Part shown: positions 21,801 through 32,100 of the stretch, piece by piece
Position numbering within the stretch: the stretch's first letter is position 1
Layout: every line of letters starts with the position of its first letter
From: Pelodera strongyloides
Taxonomy: Eukaryota; Nematoda; Chromadorea; Rhabditida; Rhabditidae
Assembly: GCA_036852015.1 (NCBI GenBank)
Contig: JAANDG010000223.1
Span: 124,001-188,000, forward strand
Length of the DNA stretch: 64,000 nucleotides
Direction of reading: 5' to 3'
Translations under genes and position numbers: made by a program
Notes under the pieces: model-generated
The model's database searches: none
Seen by the model: the letters and a program-made list of their open reading frames with translations, nothing else
Told to the model about the DNA's origin: nothing

Positions 21801-24800
21801 CAATTGGCATCGGATACATCGGATTTGCTTATCATATGCAAATTTTCCAGAGAGGCTAGCATTTCGCTTTAAGCGACTTGGACCGCAGAATATTGTAGTT
21901 TGCCCATTCCCATTCCAATATTTTATTAGAAAACTTTTTTTTTCTAGATCAACGAGATGCCTGCGCTAATTCAACGTGCTGTGGGTCTCGACATCGATCC
22001 CATGAATTTATTTTCGAAAACTTGGGACGAAATTTTCCAAATGTCGGCTTTTCAACCAAGATTCGTCTTGAATTCCACGGTGAGTTATCGTTTATTACTA
22101 GTTTAGGACGTTTCGGTCCTGCTACTGACATTTTTATTTATGTTCACTTTATTCTGCTAATAAGAAAGAAAACTGTGTTTAGAACATCGCTTTCACGGAA
22201 CGTTATATCCTGTTGAATGGATTGAAGTTCAAACAAAGGAGCCCACCGCAGTCTGCTGCAAAAGTAAGTTGGAACAGTTCATTCATAAATATTTCCGTTC
22301 GGTTATTCTGTTGGTCTTTGGTCTAAAACCTTTAGAATTAGGAATGACAAGTTCGTGATGTGCTTTCTAGTCTGCAATGGGTTTCCAAGTTACCATATTA
22401 AAAAATTTTCAAACAAATATTATATTAATATTAAAGTCCCTATGGCTCTTACATTTAGAAGCTGATACTTTTTCGTCTCTTATATTGCATTTATGTTTAT
22501 GTCTGTTTGTGTTCTGATTGATGGTTGCAAGTCGAAAGCTACAAATACAATAAGAAGAATAAAACATTTCTTTGCCTTACTGACAAGCTATTTGATTTCA
22601 GCAAGAAGATCAGCGGCCCTCGAAAATTGACGCGGATGACTCATCTCAGATCAGTTCCTTGTGTTAGTGCCTTTATATGATAGGACTATAGGACTTCGAT
22701 TTAGCCGATTGCTTGCTATACACATTGCCATCGTCATGTGCCCTCTCGTTGGCGGATCGTGGAATCACTCGTATTCTTTTCCGATCACTGCTTGTACATC
22801 CGTTGTGGTCTAGTGGTTAGGATTTGTGGCTCTCACCCACAAGGCCGGGGTTCGATTCCCCGCAACGGAAGTCTTTTTTGCATTTGCTTAAAGTTTTACT
22901 TTCTCTCGGAAAGTAGATGATCTTATTGGTATTTTTCTGTGGTTTGTTACTTATTTTGTTTTAGCCTCGGCTGACACAGATGAGGATCAAAGAACCCCCA
23001 CATACAAAGATTCTCCTGCCAAGAAAAAGAATGCTGCAACGCCAATGAGTGAGTTTCATTATTTTATATATTTTGTTATTTTATTTCTAAATGATTTTTT
23101 TATATCATTTGTATTAATCCTTTTGGTTTTTATATTATGCTATACCACCTCTCCTGCTGATGCTGATTGAGTATGTTTCTAGGAAAGTTTGTGCGTTGGG
23201 GGAGAAACGCTGCCGCTTCGTGGCGAAAGTTGGTGAAATCGTCACCGAAAAATAAGGAAGAGGAAAATGGATTTGATGATTTTGAGCGTGTAAGTTTATT
23301 CTTGTGCCTGCTTAGGGGATTGTACAGCCGGTCACTTGAATGGATTTGAATATTCGTATTTCTTATTGTTGGGGAAGTAAACAAATTCCTTGATACCTTG
23401 ATGTAGAGTAGATCTCTGACAGTATATCAGATACCTGACTGACGAAGGGGCAAATGTAAGACAGGACAGCCCTTCAGCCCTTACGCTAGAACCTGGACCT
23501 TTACATTTTTTGCGAGCCCTTTGTTGTCAATTCACTCTTATAAAGGGGAATTCTGTTAAGGACGACACATCCGATGAAGAGACGAACCCCACTCCATACG
23601 TGGAACCGAAGATTGAAACCCGACCCACACAGACACCAACAAAAGAAACCAAGGGAATGATGAATTTGTTCAGGCGGTACGTTTTCAATATGTTTATTAT
23701 TATTTATTATTTTGTTTTCTGTCTGTTGCTGGTTTTTGTTCCGGTACCGCTAGCTTGCTAAGCTGCTAAGCTCGACGGGGGTAAAGAGTAAAGATGAAGT
23801 GGTGAAGCTGCACATTTCTGATCTCTTTCGTTATTCTTACGTATGTGTGTAGATAGCGAATTACGTAATACGGGGGTATCATGTTGGAACATTATGCATT
23901 ATTCACTTTTTATTTTTTACGCTCTCTCCATTTATAATTCCTTATGTTGATTTATTAATTAAATTTGACGTTTTGTTCACTTGCGGAAAGTTTCTCTACT
24001 ATATCCATCCAATAATTGGGCGGTTCAGAAACTCTAAACATTCTAACATAGTCTTTATGCAGATCACTCCCGGGTCTTAGCCCTGCCACCCCGAGGACTA
24101 CAACTCCCAGAAAGGAGGCGGCGCTTTCGGAAGTGACAGAAACTCGAGCTCCGCCCACTACCATTTCAAGTTCTCGGTTTTCTGTCCCATTACAAAGGCC
24201 TTCTCCTTCTACCACTGAGACACCGAAGGTCGTTGCTCCAATCTCCACGACAACGAAAGTTTGTTTGTTTGATAGTTTGACTTTTTAAAGTTTCTAGTGG
24301 TTATGTTGTGGCTGTGCGTTTGCCCGATTTTTTTGCGTTTGTTTTTCTTCACATATGAAATCTAAATATCTTAGCCACTTGCCTCGAGACCTTATTTCGA
24401 TCCTCGGAGGACGGAGCCAGTTCGCGTTGAGCCGGTGAGTAGAAGTTTTGCGTGTTTATTATTAAGAGTGAGTATTATTTATTCCTGAACTTAGATAACA
24501 TTTATTACGAGCATGAAATGTTTCGCGCAAGTTCAGTTCAGTGATTATTTTGTTGTATCAAAACTTACTGCGTTACGAGTAGATGGATATCGTTGAGACC
24601 ACTCCTAACCTACACTTTTTGTCGTAATGACTTTCGGGACAATCACACTATCGACTATCGGAATCGGATCTCGGATCCCATCAGAAATGTCTATTGCGTT
24701 TTATTTTATTTTCGTTCAGCATCACTATGAAATGTTTGCCGATTTTGCACCGAAGCATGACAAGGAAACATCGCGGGAACAAAAAGCATCGCCTACTAAA

Positions 24801-27800
24801 CAGGTGAACTTATCTTATTAATCTTACATTTTTGTTCAAAAGATCTTTTTTATGGTGCCGAGCCTTTTTGGTGGTAAAGGAACTGCGCCCAATGCGTCAT
24901 TTTGTAACATGTGCAATATTTAGGCAACTTCTGCTACTACCCCAATTTCTACTCCGAGCACCTCGAGATCTCTGGTAATACAGATTGAAGGACTAGCTGC
25001 TACTGCCCCGACTACGACCAACATCAGAAGACGGGTGAGACCTTTTTGTGTGGTGCAGTGGGCTGTAAACTTTTTATTTTATGAATTTTTGTTGCAAATG
25101 AAAAATTGGGGTTTTGGTCGGGCGGGAATCGAACCCGCAGCAAACATTTGTATTGCCATCTACCAGGTACAGGGTACAGGTTTTATTTTTGAACAATTGC
25201 AAGCTTGCAAGCTCCATAGGGCATGTTGCGTGTTTACAGGTTTCTTTCAAGACTGAGGTGTCGATTGCCGAAATTCCACTTCCCGATGAGGTAATTTCGT
25301 TTCGAGTTTTCATAGTTCATGTTAATGTAATCAGCTTCACCTACCTAGCTCTCATAAACGGCACTCATAAAATTTCACTTTTGTAATATTTTAGCGTTTG
25401 TTATTTTTCATACTTTTAGTAATAAGTAGTTATCGTACTACTATCTAATTTCTAATTACTCCTTATTCTGCTTGAAAGTGTGGTTCTCATTCTCGTGGTA
25501 TATTTGAATTATCATTGTACAATTCGTGAGTTTTCAGGATTCTTCTTCGGAGATTTCGGAGGCACCGGCTCTTGAAACTTCGCCTGCTCCTCAGACTCCT
25601 TCAAGACTGTCTGGCGTATTGTCCAAGACAACCACAACCGAGGGTCATACGATTAAGGTTGGCAGTTTTGATTGCACAATATGCGATCTGTAATTAGTGT
25701 TTTTGAGCCATTTTGTCTACATGGATCTACTGCTGATGATTAGGCTAACGTTACATCACTCTTTTACTGAGGTTTTCTCTGGATTTCTATATGGACAGGG
25801 AGACTTCCTAATGATTTAGTGCTTTCTTTGTTTCCCATTTTATTATTATAATCGACAAGTTCAGCCGCGAGTGAACGGTTTCCTACTTCCAACCCCCTTC
25901 TCAACTATTGGAAAGAAAGAAAACACGGTCGACATTCCACTTCCCGAGGAGGTAATATATAATTGACTGTTTATTTTTTATGTTCCGATTGAAATATTGT
26001 TGAATTGTTGTTAACCTAAAAATGCGTTATGTAAAATGTTCGTATAATGTTTTGATTCATTCTTTATTGTAAAATGTCTGCATTTTCAGAATAGCTCTTG
26101 TTCTGAACTTTCCGATCCAGCTCCTGAATCTGAATCTGCACCAAAACCTACAACAAGGCTGTCTGGCGTGTTGTCCAAAGCAGCTACCACCGAGGGTTCT
26201 ACGATTACGGTAATAATTTTGGCAGATGTTCAATTTGGTATTACTGTGTTTAGGGGCCTGGACCCTGTGGTCCCTGGGTCTTTATCTTGGGATCCACCGC
26301 TTTGTAATTGAGGCAAAAAAATTCAATTCTTTGTTGGTTGTAAACACACATTTTATCTATTATAAATCTTCTTTGAATTTGTGACCGTGTTTCTTTCTAA
26401 CTTGACGAGTTTGTTCTATAACTCTCCAGATAATGTTATCAATTACAAATTCAGCCACAAGTGAATGGATTCCTCCGTCCTTCTCCCTTCTCGACAATGA
26501 TTAACAAAGAAACTACGGTTAGTTTTTTTTTTTTTAAGTTTATTTCAATGACGCTATATGAAAATAAATAATCTGACCAAGTAATGAAACTAATATGTTC
26601 AATTTTAAAGACCGCAAAAAGTTTGTCATCCGCAGGATTCGAACCTGCGCCCTCCGAAGAGGACTGCGACCTGAACGCAGCGCCTTAGACCGCTCGGCCA
26701 GAATGACATGTTGAACAGATGCCCGTTTAGTCGCCACATTGCCAGTGCGTAGGACAAAAACGCGTGCTATGGACAGCCAGCTAGCAAGCTGGTCAATTAA
26801 TTATCTTTCTACTAGTTGCAGGCAACCGTTCCTCCAGTCTCTGCACTAACGCGAAAGGTTTCCACAATGTCTGTGTCGTCTCCAAAAAAGGTTTTTTTTT
26901 TGCAATTCTGTGAAACTAGCCTATTAGAAATGAAAACGGTGCTTAAATTATTTGTTTTGTTTAGCTATTGGGGCATTATTTTCTGTAGAGAAGGGCTGTT
27001 CATACTAATCTAATCATTTGTTTTTAAAGAGCGTGAGTAAAAGGGAGGACGCGTTGCTTAAAGCCAAAGCGATGTGGAATACCATCCGCGCAAAAAAAGA
27101 GATGGCCGAGGGATCGAATGCGAATGGAGACAGTGATTTGCGAAGTGTATGTTTTAAATAAAATAAGTGCTTAGTGGATCAACTAATTGGAGTTTATTGG
27201 AGTCGTAGGAACAAAGAAGAAAGTTCTTGGGGTAGTTGCTGTCGGCTCGTAAACCAAAAGGTACATTAAGATGTTGGTGCGGTAAGGACACCATCATACT
27301 AACAAGGGCTTGTAGGTATACTCTCACTGTCAGTTCAGCTAGTGGATAGTGGTTTTTAGTTATCACAATGATTTCTGATAACCAATAATATTAAAAAAAA
27401 TTGCACTGCACCTTCCAATCACTATATTCCCTTTCTCTATTTCAGACCGGTTCATCCTGCAGCATTGCCTTACCGAAGGTTGGTATTTATTGTGTCCGTT
27501 TTTATATTTATATATATATTCTGCCGAATGTAATGTATTGATGGAATAGGCAAGCATTTTAATTAGGTTCTTTACGTGTTTTTTTCCTTTTGTGGCAGGT
27601 TTCCTTTTTCACTAGTAAGCTAATTGGAAGCACTGCGGTATGCCGGCATCTATGCTTTTTCGTAGCTTCTGAACTTCTGACTCGGCTCGTTATACTTTAC
27701 CGTAGTGCTAACTTATTGCACCAATGAGTGTTATATCGGGTTGGTTTATTTTTGTTATTATTATTGGGTTATATAGGTCTGATAGCAATAACCACTAATC

Positions 27801-27956
27801 ACTACACCAATCTATTTGGTGTATTTTATTTACCATGTTATATCATGTAGTTTTCAGTCGTTGCGTATGCTGGGAGCCAACGCGAAGATTTCGCCTGAGC
27901 GCAGAAGGGAGCCCATCAGGAATTCTGTGTCCACCATCTTTGAGCAAGAGGATTAG
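18860..27956 (+). CDS. LOTUS (OST-HTH) domain protein with two LOTUS domains and a repetitive disordered tail
   Basis: 27 exons: 18860..18966, 19102..19224, 19851..19949, 20229..20322, 20659..20727, 20949..21018, 21272..21393, 21948..22079, 22183..22263, 22602..22662, 22965..23048, 23183..23289, 23561..23676, 24063..24258, 24375..24434, 24720..24803, 24924..25034, 25240..25290, 25538..25657, 25865..25951, 26090..26209, 26455..26517, 26822..26890, 27030..27146, 27446..27478, 27599..27637, 27858..27956. Frames sum to 837 aa. LOTUS 1 (about residues 8-75): ELRRLHVDIFAILVGSK and SIPYQKCGFRSLEALL, typical of TDRD5/TDRD7/Oskar. LOTUS 2 (about 220-290): TIKDVLDGCTSVLEDAFP, RAVGLDIDPMNLF, FQMSAFQPRFVL. 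The rest is Ser/Thr/Pro-rich. Known LOTUS proteins bind Vasa-type helicases or G4 RNA in germ granules (C. elegans MIP-1/2, LOTR-1); a germ-granule role is inferred. No Tudor domain was found. The exon 23561 start is the least certain. Confidence 0.82.
19736..19807 (+). tRNA. tRNA-Ala(AGC): tRNA-Ala (AGC)
   Basis: 72-nt cloverleaf: acceptor GGGGGTA/TACCTCC, anticodon loop TTAGCAT, T arm TGGGG-TTCAATT-CCCCA. It lies in intron 2 of the LOTUS gene, sense orientation, 43 bp before the next exon. Confidence 0.95.
21470..21651. repeat. TTAA-flanked palindromic element (AGCAGTATTGTAC type)
   Basis: TTAAAGCAGTATTGTACC and inverted GTACAATACTGTTTTAA ends. The inner arms share AATTTGCATATGATACGCAT-type text with 21702-21872 and 42342-42512. 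Confidence 0.8.
21702..21872. repeat. TTAA-flanked palindromic element (AGCGAAATGCTAGCC type)
   Basis: TTAAAGCGAAATGCTAGCCTC with inverted GAGGCTAGCATTTCGCTTTAA. It is only 50 bp from the previous element and in the same intron. Confidence 0.88.
22799..22870 (+). tRNA. tRNA-Glu(CTC): tRNA-Glu (CTC)
   Basis: 72-nt cloverleaf: acceptor TCCGTTG/CAACGGA, anticodon stem TGTGG/CCACA with loop CTCTCAC, T arm CGGGG-TTCGATT-CCCCG. It lies in a LOTUS-gene intron, sense strand. Confidence 0.95.
26624..26707 (-). tRNA. tRNA-Leu(CAG): tRNA-Leu (CAG)
   Basis: 84-nt class II cloverleaf on the minus strand: acceptor GTCATTC/GGATGAC, anticodon loop TTCAGGT, long variable arm, T arm GCAGG-TTCGAAT-CCTGC. It lies in a LOTUS-gene intron, antisense. 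Confidence 0.95.
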
Positions 27957-29106
27957 GTATTATTATTCTGTTATTATGCTGGTACTGAAGCTTATTTTGA
28001 CCTTTTTCTGTTTTATTAGTATAGTATAGTATTTTCATCACAAGGGTAATACCTTCACTTTCCTCAGTATTCACTAGCAATGTTGCGATTTATCTGAAGA
28101 AATACATTGATCGGCACAGTTTTACGTTTTACTCCACCAAAGCAGTTACTATGCGAATACTTGTACTATATTAGGAGTTCGTTTCAGTGTGGTCCTTCAT
28201 AGAAACTGGTTATAACCCGAACCTACCTAATAATCAATGTGAATTTTGGTTGCAAATGAAAAATTGGTGGTTTTTGGTCGAGAGTAAAACTGTACCGATC
28301 AATGTGTTTTCAAACACAATATTATTTTTTTGACTGCGTATGTTCCTTTTTGTTTGCATGGAAAATATCGAAAGTGTGTTTATGTGATTAATTGGCTTAA
28401 TTTTTATTGGTTTTATGAGTGTGATTATGTTCGTTTTCTTCCGAAGTTCGGTGATTCGGTTTTCCTTGTGCTTAAAGCGGTATTGCACGTGGTTTCGAAA
28501 TTTATGCTGGACAAGAGCACTCGTGTATTATATGTCATTGTGTGCCCATCAGATTGAGAAATTTGCATCAGTTGTCCAGTGTGCGTTACACTTGTTATAC
28601 CGCTTTAGAACTTAATTATTCCATGTGTAAATGGATGCGTTATACATGGTAATTTGTCAACATTTTTAGCATAATCACTACCTTTTATCATGTTGTTTTA
28701 TCAATTTTCCCCCCCCAACTTCTAAAGGTCTCATTTCCCTCGAAAATCTGTAAATATTTGAGTACTGATCAAGCGAGATAACGGCCGGTTTGCGAAACCT
28801 AGATTGAGCGCCTGTATTCTCATATGTTGTTTGCAAATGACTGCGCGATTTTAGTCATGATATCATTTGCATTCAGCGTATGGATATGGGAATTTAGGAG
28901 TGCAGTGGACCAACGCTGATTGTGTATTCTAGATGTACTTTCATTACAGTTTTATGAATATTTTATTGAGTTTATAAATTGTGTGGACAGTTAGTAGGTG
29001 TTATTTCTTTGTATACATTATGGATCAGGAAGATACGAACTTACAGTAAGGAACCCGTAGTTACTATATACAGTCTCAAATAAGCTACGAACAATGACTT
29101 GTGAAG
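27957..29106. other. Intergenic, between convergent LOTUS and PTR genes
   Basis: Contains a TTAA-type element (28472-28608) and a degenerate relative (about 28765-28915). The words GTTGCAAATGAAAAATTGG and TTTTGGTCG near 28240 also occur near 25090. No gene was seen. Confidence 0.65.
28472..28608. repeat. TTAA-type palindromic element, right end eroded
   Basis: TTAAAGCGGTATTGCACG at the left, and inverted GTTATACCGCTTTAG at the right. Confidence 0.65.
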
Positions 29107-32100
29107 TTATTCGATTAATTTAAGTATGCATGGTATCAATATTAGTGAGTGATAGGCACCGACTACACAAACAGCGATTACTGTATTAATAAAGGACATT
29201 GATACGTAGCCAGGCACTGGAGAGACGCAGAGAACACCGAGTACGGTAGAAAGGGAGGACTGTAGAACGGGGAAGGCGACGACGGAGAGGGTGCTTGCTG
29301 GAACAAGGGATTGTTGCTTGGTTTATTTATTGTAAGACGTAATAAGGACACGAAATTGTCGAGAGTTGGTTGGTTGGCTGCACGTCAAATGAGGAAACTT
29401 CACTGGGACTGGAACTACTATGTCCACCTACCTACTGGGTTGTTCTCCCAGTCCAACGGAAGATTTCGCGTAGCCTAGGCGAAAATGGGATCTGCCAGAG
29501 CTCACCCAATTTTTTCCTAGGATGCGCGAATGGCATACAATTACACTTGGCGAACTTGTATCTGGCGGGGATACTTCCAGACGGTGCGCCATGTTTGTGC
29601 TCCATTCCCCTTGCATATTGCACGGGACATTATGTATCAATTACGCTCACCCAGCGGGTCCTTTTCTACAGTTCGTAGTGTGTGGTAGTGAGCTAGTACA
29701 TGAGATGAAAAGTCGACAGAATATCCAACACTTAGGAGGGAAGTTATGGCTGAGACCACGTCCAGACGGCTTCTGAAAGGGGTAAGAATAAGGTAAGATT
29801 GTCCATTTCGAAGCTTGACTAGAAGCAATCACTGTCCTGATGGTGAGCTATTATAGTTGCGTGGAGATTTAGGTATTAGTAAGTCCTCTGTGGTTTAAAG
29901 AGAAATACCGGCCGGTTTCCGAAAGGGGCGGGCCATCGTGCCGACAACTTGCCGGAAAACCGTTTATGCATCTTATGCAAAGTGGGGTCTAATTGGGGTC
30001 TATTCTTTATGCTGATATTATGCTCATTTGCAAGCTTACGCATAAGATGTTTTAGCAAGTTACTCGATGCGTTTTAAAAACCTGCCGGTATTTCTCTTTA
30101 AGTCTTTAAATACCAGTCTACGTATCGGAGCCTTACAATCAGCATTATCGTAGTGGATCCCTTCATTTGGATTTGCGTCCGAAGTCACAGGAACATAAAT
30201 ATAAATTTTAACAGAATTAATATATCGCTTACCCAGTAAATATTAGAATGGCGAATACGCCGGCATTAATGCTTAGCACTGCCCAAGTCATCATAATACA
30301 ATTGAGCAGTGAAGGCACGAGTAGAAGGACAGAAACGATTGTGGCTATTCCTGAACACATAAATCAATACATTTTACTTTATTTTATTGTTTTATCTTGT
30401 TGTTGTAAACCAAGGACTTCAAAGCTAAGGCCATGCCGATGCTCATTAGTATATTATTAATCATAATAGTTCATAGGTGTTCTGCTCGGGATGTCTACTG
30501 CTCAGGACCTCTGCGGAACATGTCATAAGCAAACATTGAACCTGTGTTTTCACCCTTGAATAAAGGTGCACGCTCTTGAAGCATAAAACAAATTTAAATT
30601 TAAATAAAATTTAGGTGTATTTTTCAGTCGATCGCAAACATGCGCACCGTAATCCTTTGTTAGCGCGATAGCGCGAACATAGTTTGGGTTTCATCCGAGA
30701 GCCCTTTTTTTCGGTTTCCACCCTGAATTTGTTCCTGGACGAAAAATTGAAATTCTTTCGATCCAGTTAGATAAAAGAGCATATCTTACATTACCTGCGA
30801 AAATTTCAGATCAAAATATCAACTTTCACCAAATGTATGACCAAATTCGTAAAATTTGCCCAGCATGCGGAAGAGTGTTGGTGTGCGTCTGTGTGCACGT
30901 GGGCGGGGCTAACAGTGCACGCCATAGATACAACTTAAACGCGTCTTTCAGGGTATATTTAGGCTGTACATGAATGGCAAAAGTAATTATTAATTAGTAT
31001 TATCTTATTATTAGCAATTATTAATTACTTTCTTCGTATTATTGGTTAAATGGAAAAAAAACTCGTCCTAATTGGAAGGGGTTAATCAAATAAAGACGAA
31101 AATTAATCGAAGAGGCACATGCAGTCTTTGTTCTTCATGTTTTTTTTACTTTATAAAGAGTTCTCTGTCTTACAATTAGGTTAAGATTAAACTGTCTTTA
31201 TTTTTCTACTTTATATTTTCCTCCACAACAAAATGGAAACCCAATATGTGCCTCATCACGGCCCGATTTTGAGGGTTTTGATAGGGTCGTTTTTTCCATA
31301 GCTCGATTGTACCTACAAAGTACCCATGTACAAATGGCATGCTAATAGGAAACTCATGCAGAGTCTCATCAGAAATTTACGAATACGGATAGCAAGAAGC
31401 AATTCGATTGTGCACATTTCGACATACACGATACACGGCATATTATTTATTAAAAATCTGATACGCACAGAAGAAAAGGGGATTTCTTAAGATTTAGCTT
31501 GCCAAAGGCTCTGCGACAAGCTAAGTTTCCGATTAATATTCAAAAATGAATGGGCACGAGCGTAGAGCGTTATTGAGAATAAGGGGTGTAGTTTTGAAAG
31601 ATCTGTGACTGGATTTGAACTTTAGTATGCATTGTTAGTCGCTTATTGCGACTCACACGTTACCAAGTGTGCAAGCACAATGTGCTTGCGGCCTTTACTG
31701 CTACACATCTCTTTTTTTACTAGTATTAACTTGTTAATTCGTGGGTCGTATGGCCTAGTCGCCTAGTGGGTAGCGCACCCGACTCTCAATCCAGAGGTCG
31801 GGGTTTCCATCCCGGCTAGCTAGGCTAGAAGGTGGTTTTTCGCTTCCTGGGTGCAAAACAACCACCGAGCGCCGTAAGCATACGAGGTCGACAGGCATGC
31901 GACAGCCGGACCGTATCTTCATGGTATCCTGCAAGTCGTGTTAACCCCGTGCTTACCCCGCTTCGCGCGGGATACGGGCCGTTAACTGGAAGTTTTTTTT
32001 AACTTGTTACTTGTTAATTCACTTTAACTGCTCAATTGCAAAACAACTATTTTTTTTATTTCCATATTTTATATATATTGTAAGAACTTTTGTAAGAACT

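Noticed and set aside
25083..25190. A tRNA T-arm-like stretch on the minus strand (GCGGGTTCGATTCCCGC, then CCGACCA)
   Set aside because: No matching acceptor 5' strand, D arm or anticodon arm is present; probably a repeat fragment, since flanking words recur near 28240.
29107..29651. PTR gene truncated after its SVDFSSH helix
   Set aside because: A further minus-strand exon 29297..29107 joins in phase and encodes the last PTR helices and a stop, so the gene is complete.
29372..29776. Frames within 29370-29830 (both strands) as a separate gene
   Set aside because: They overlap PTR exon 29772..29651 and its following intron; no independent splice structure or motif.
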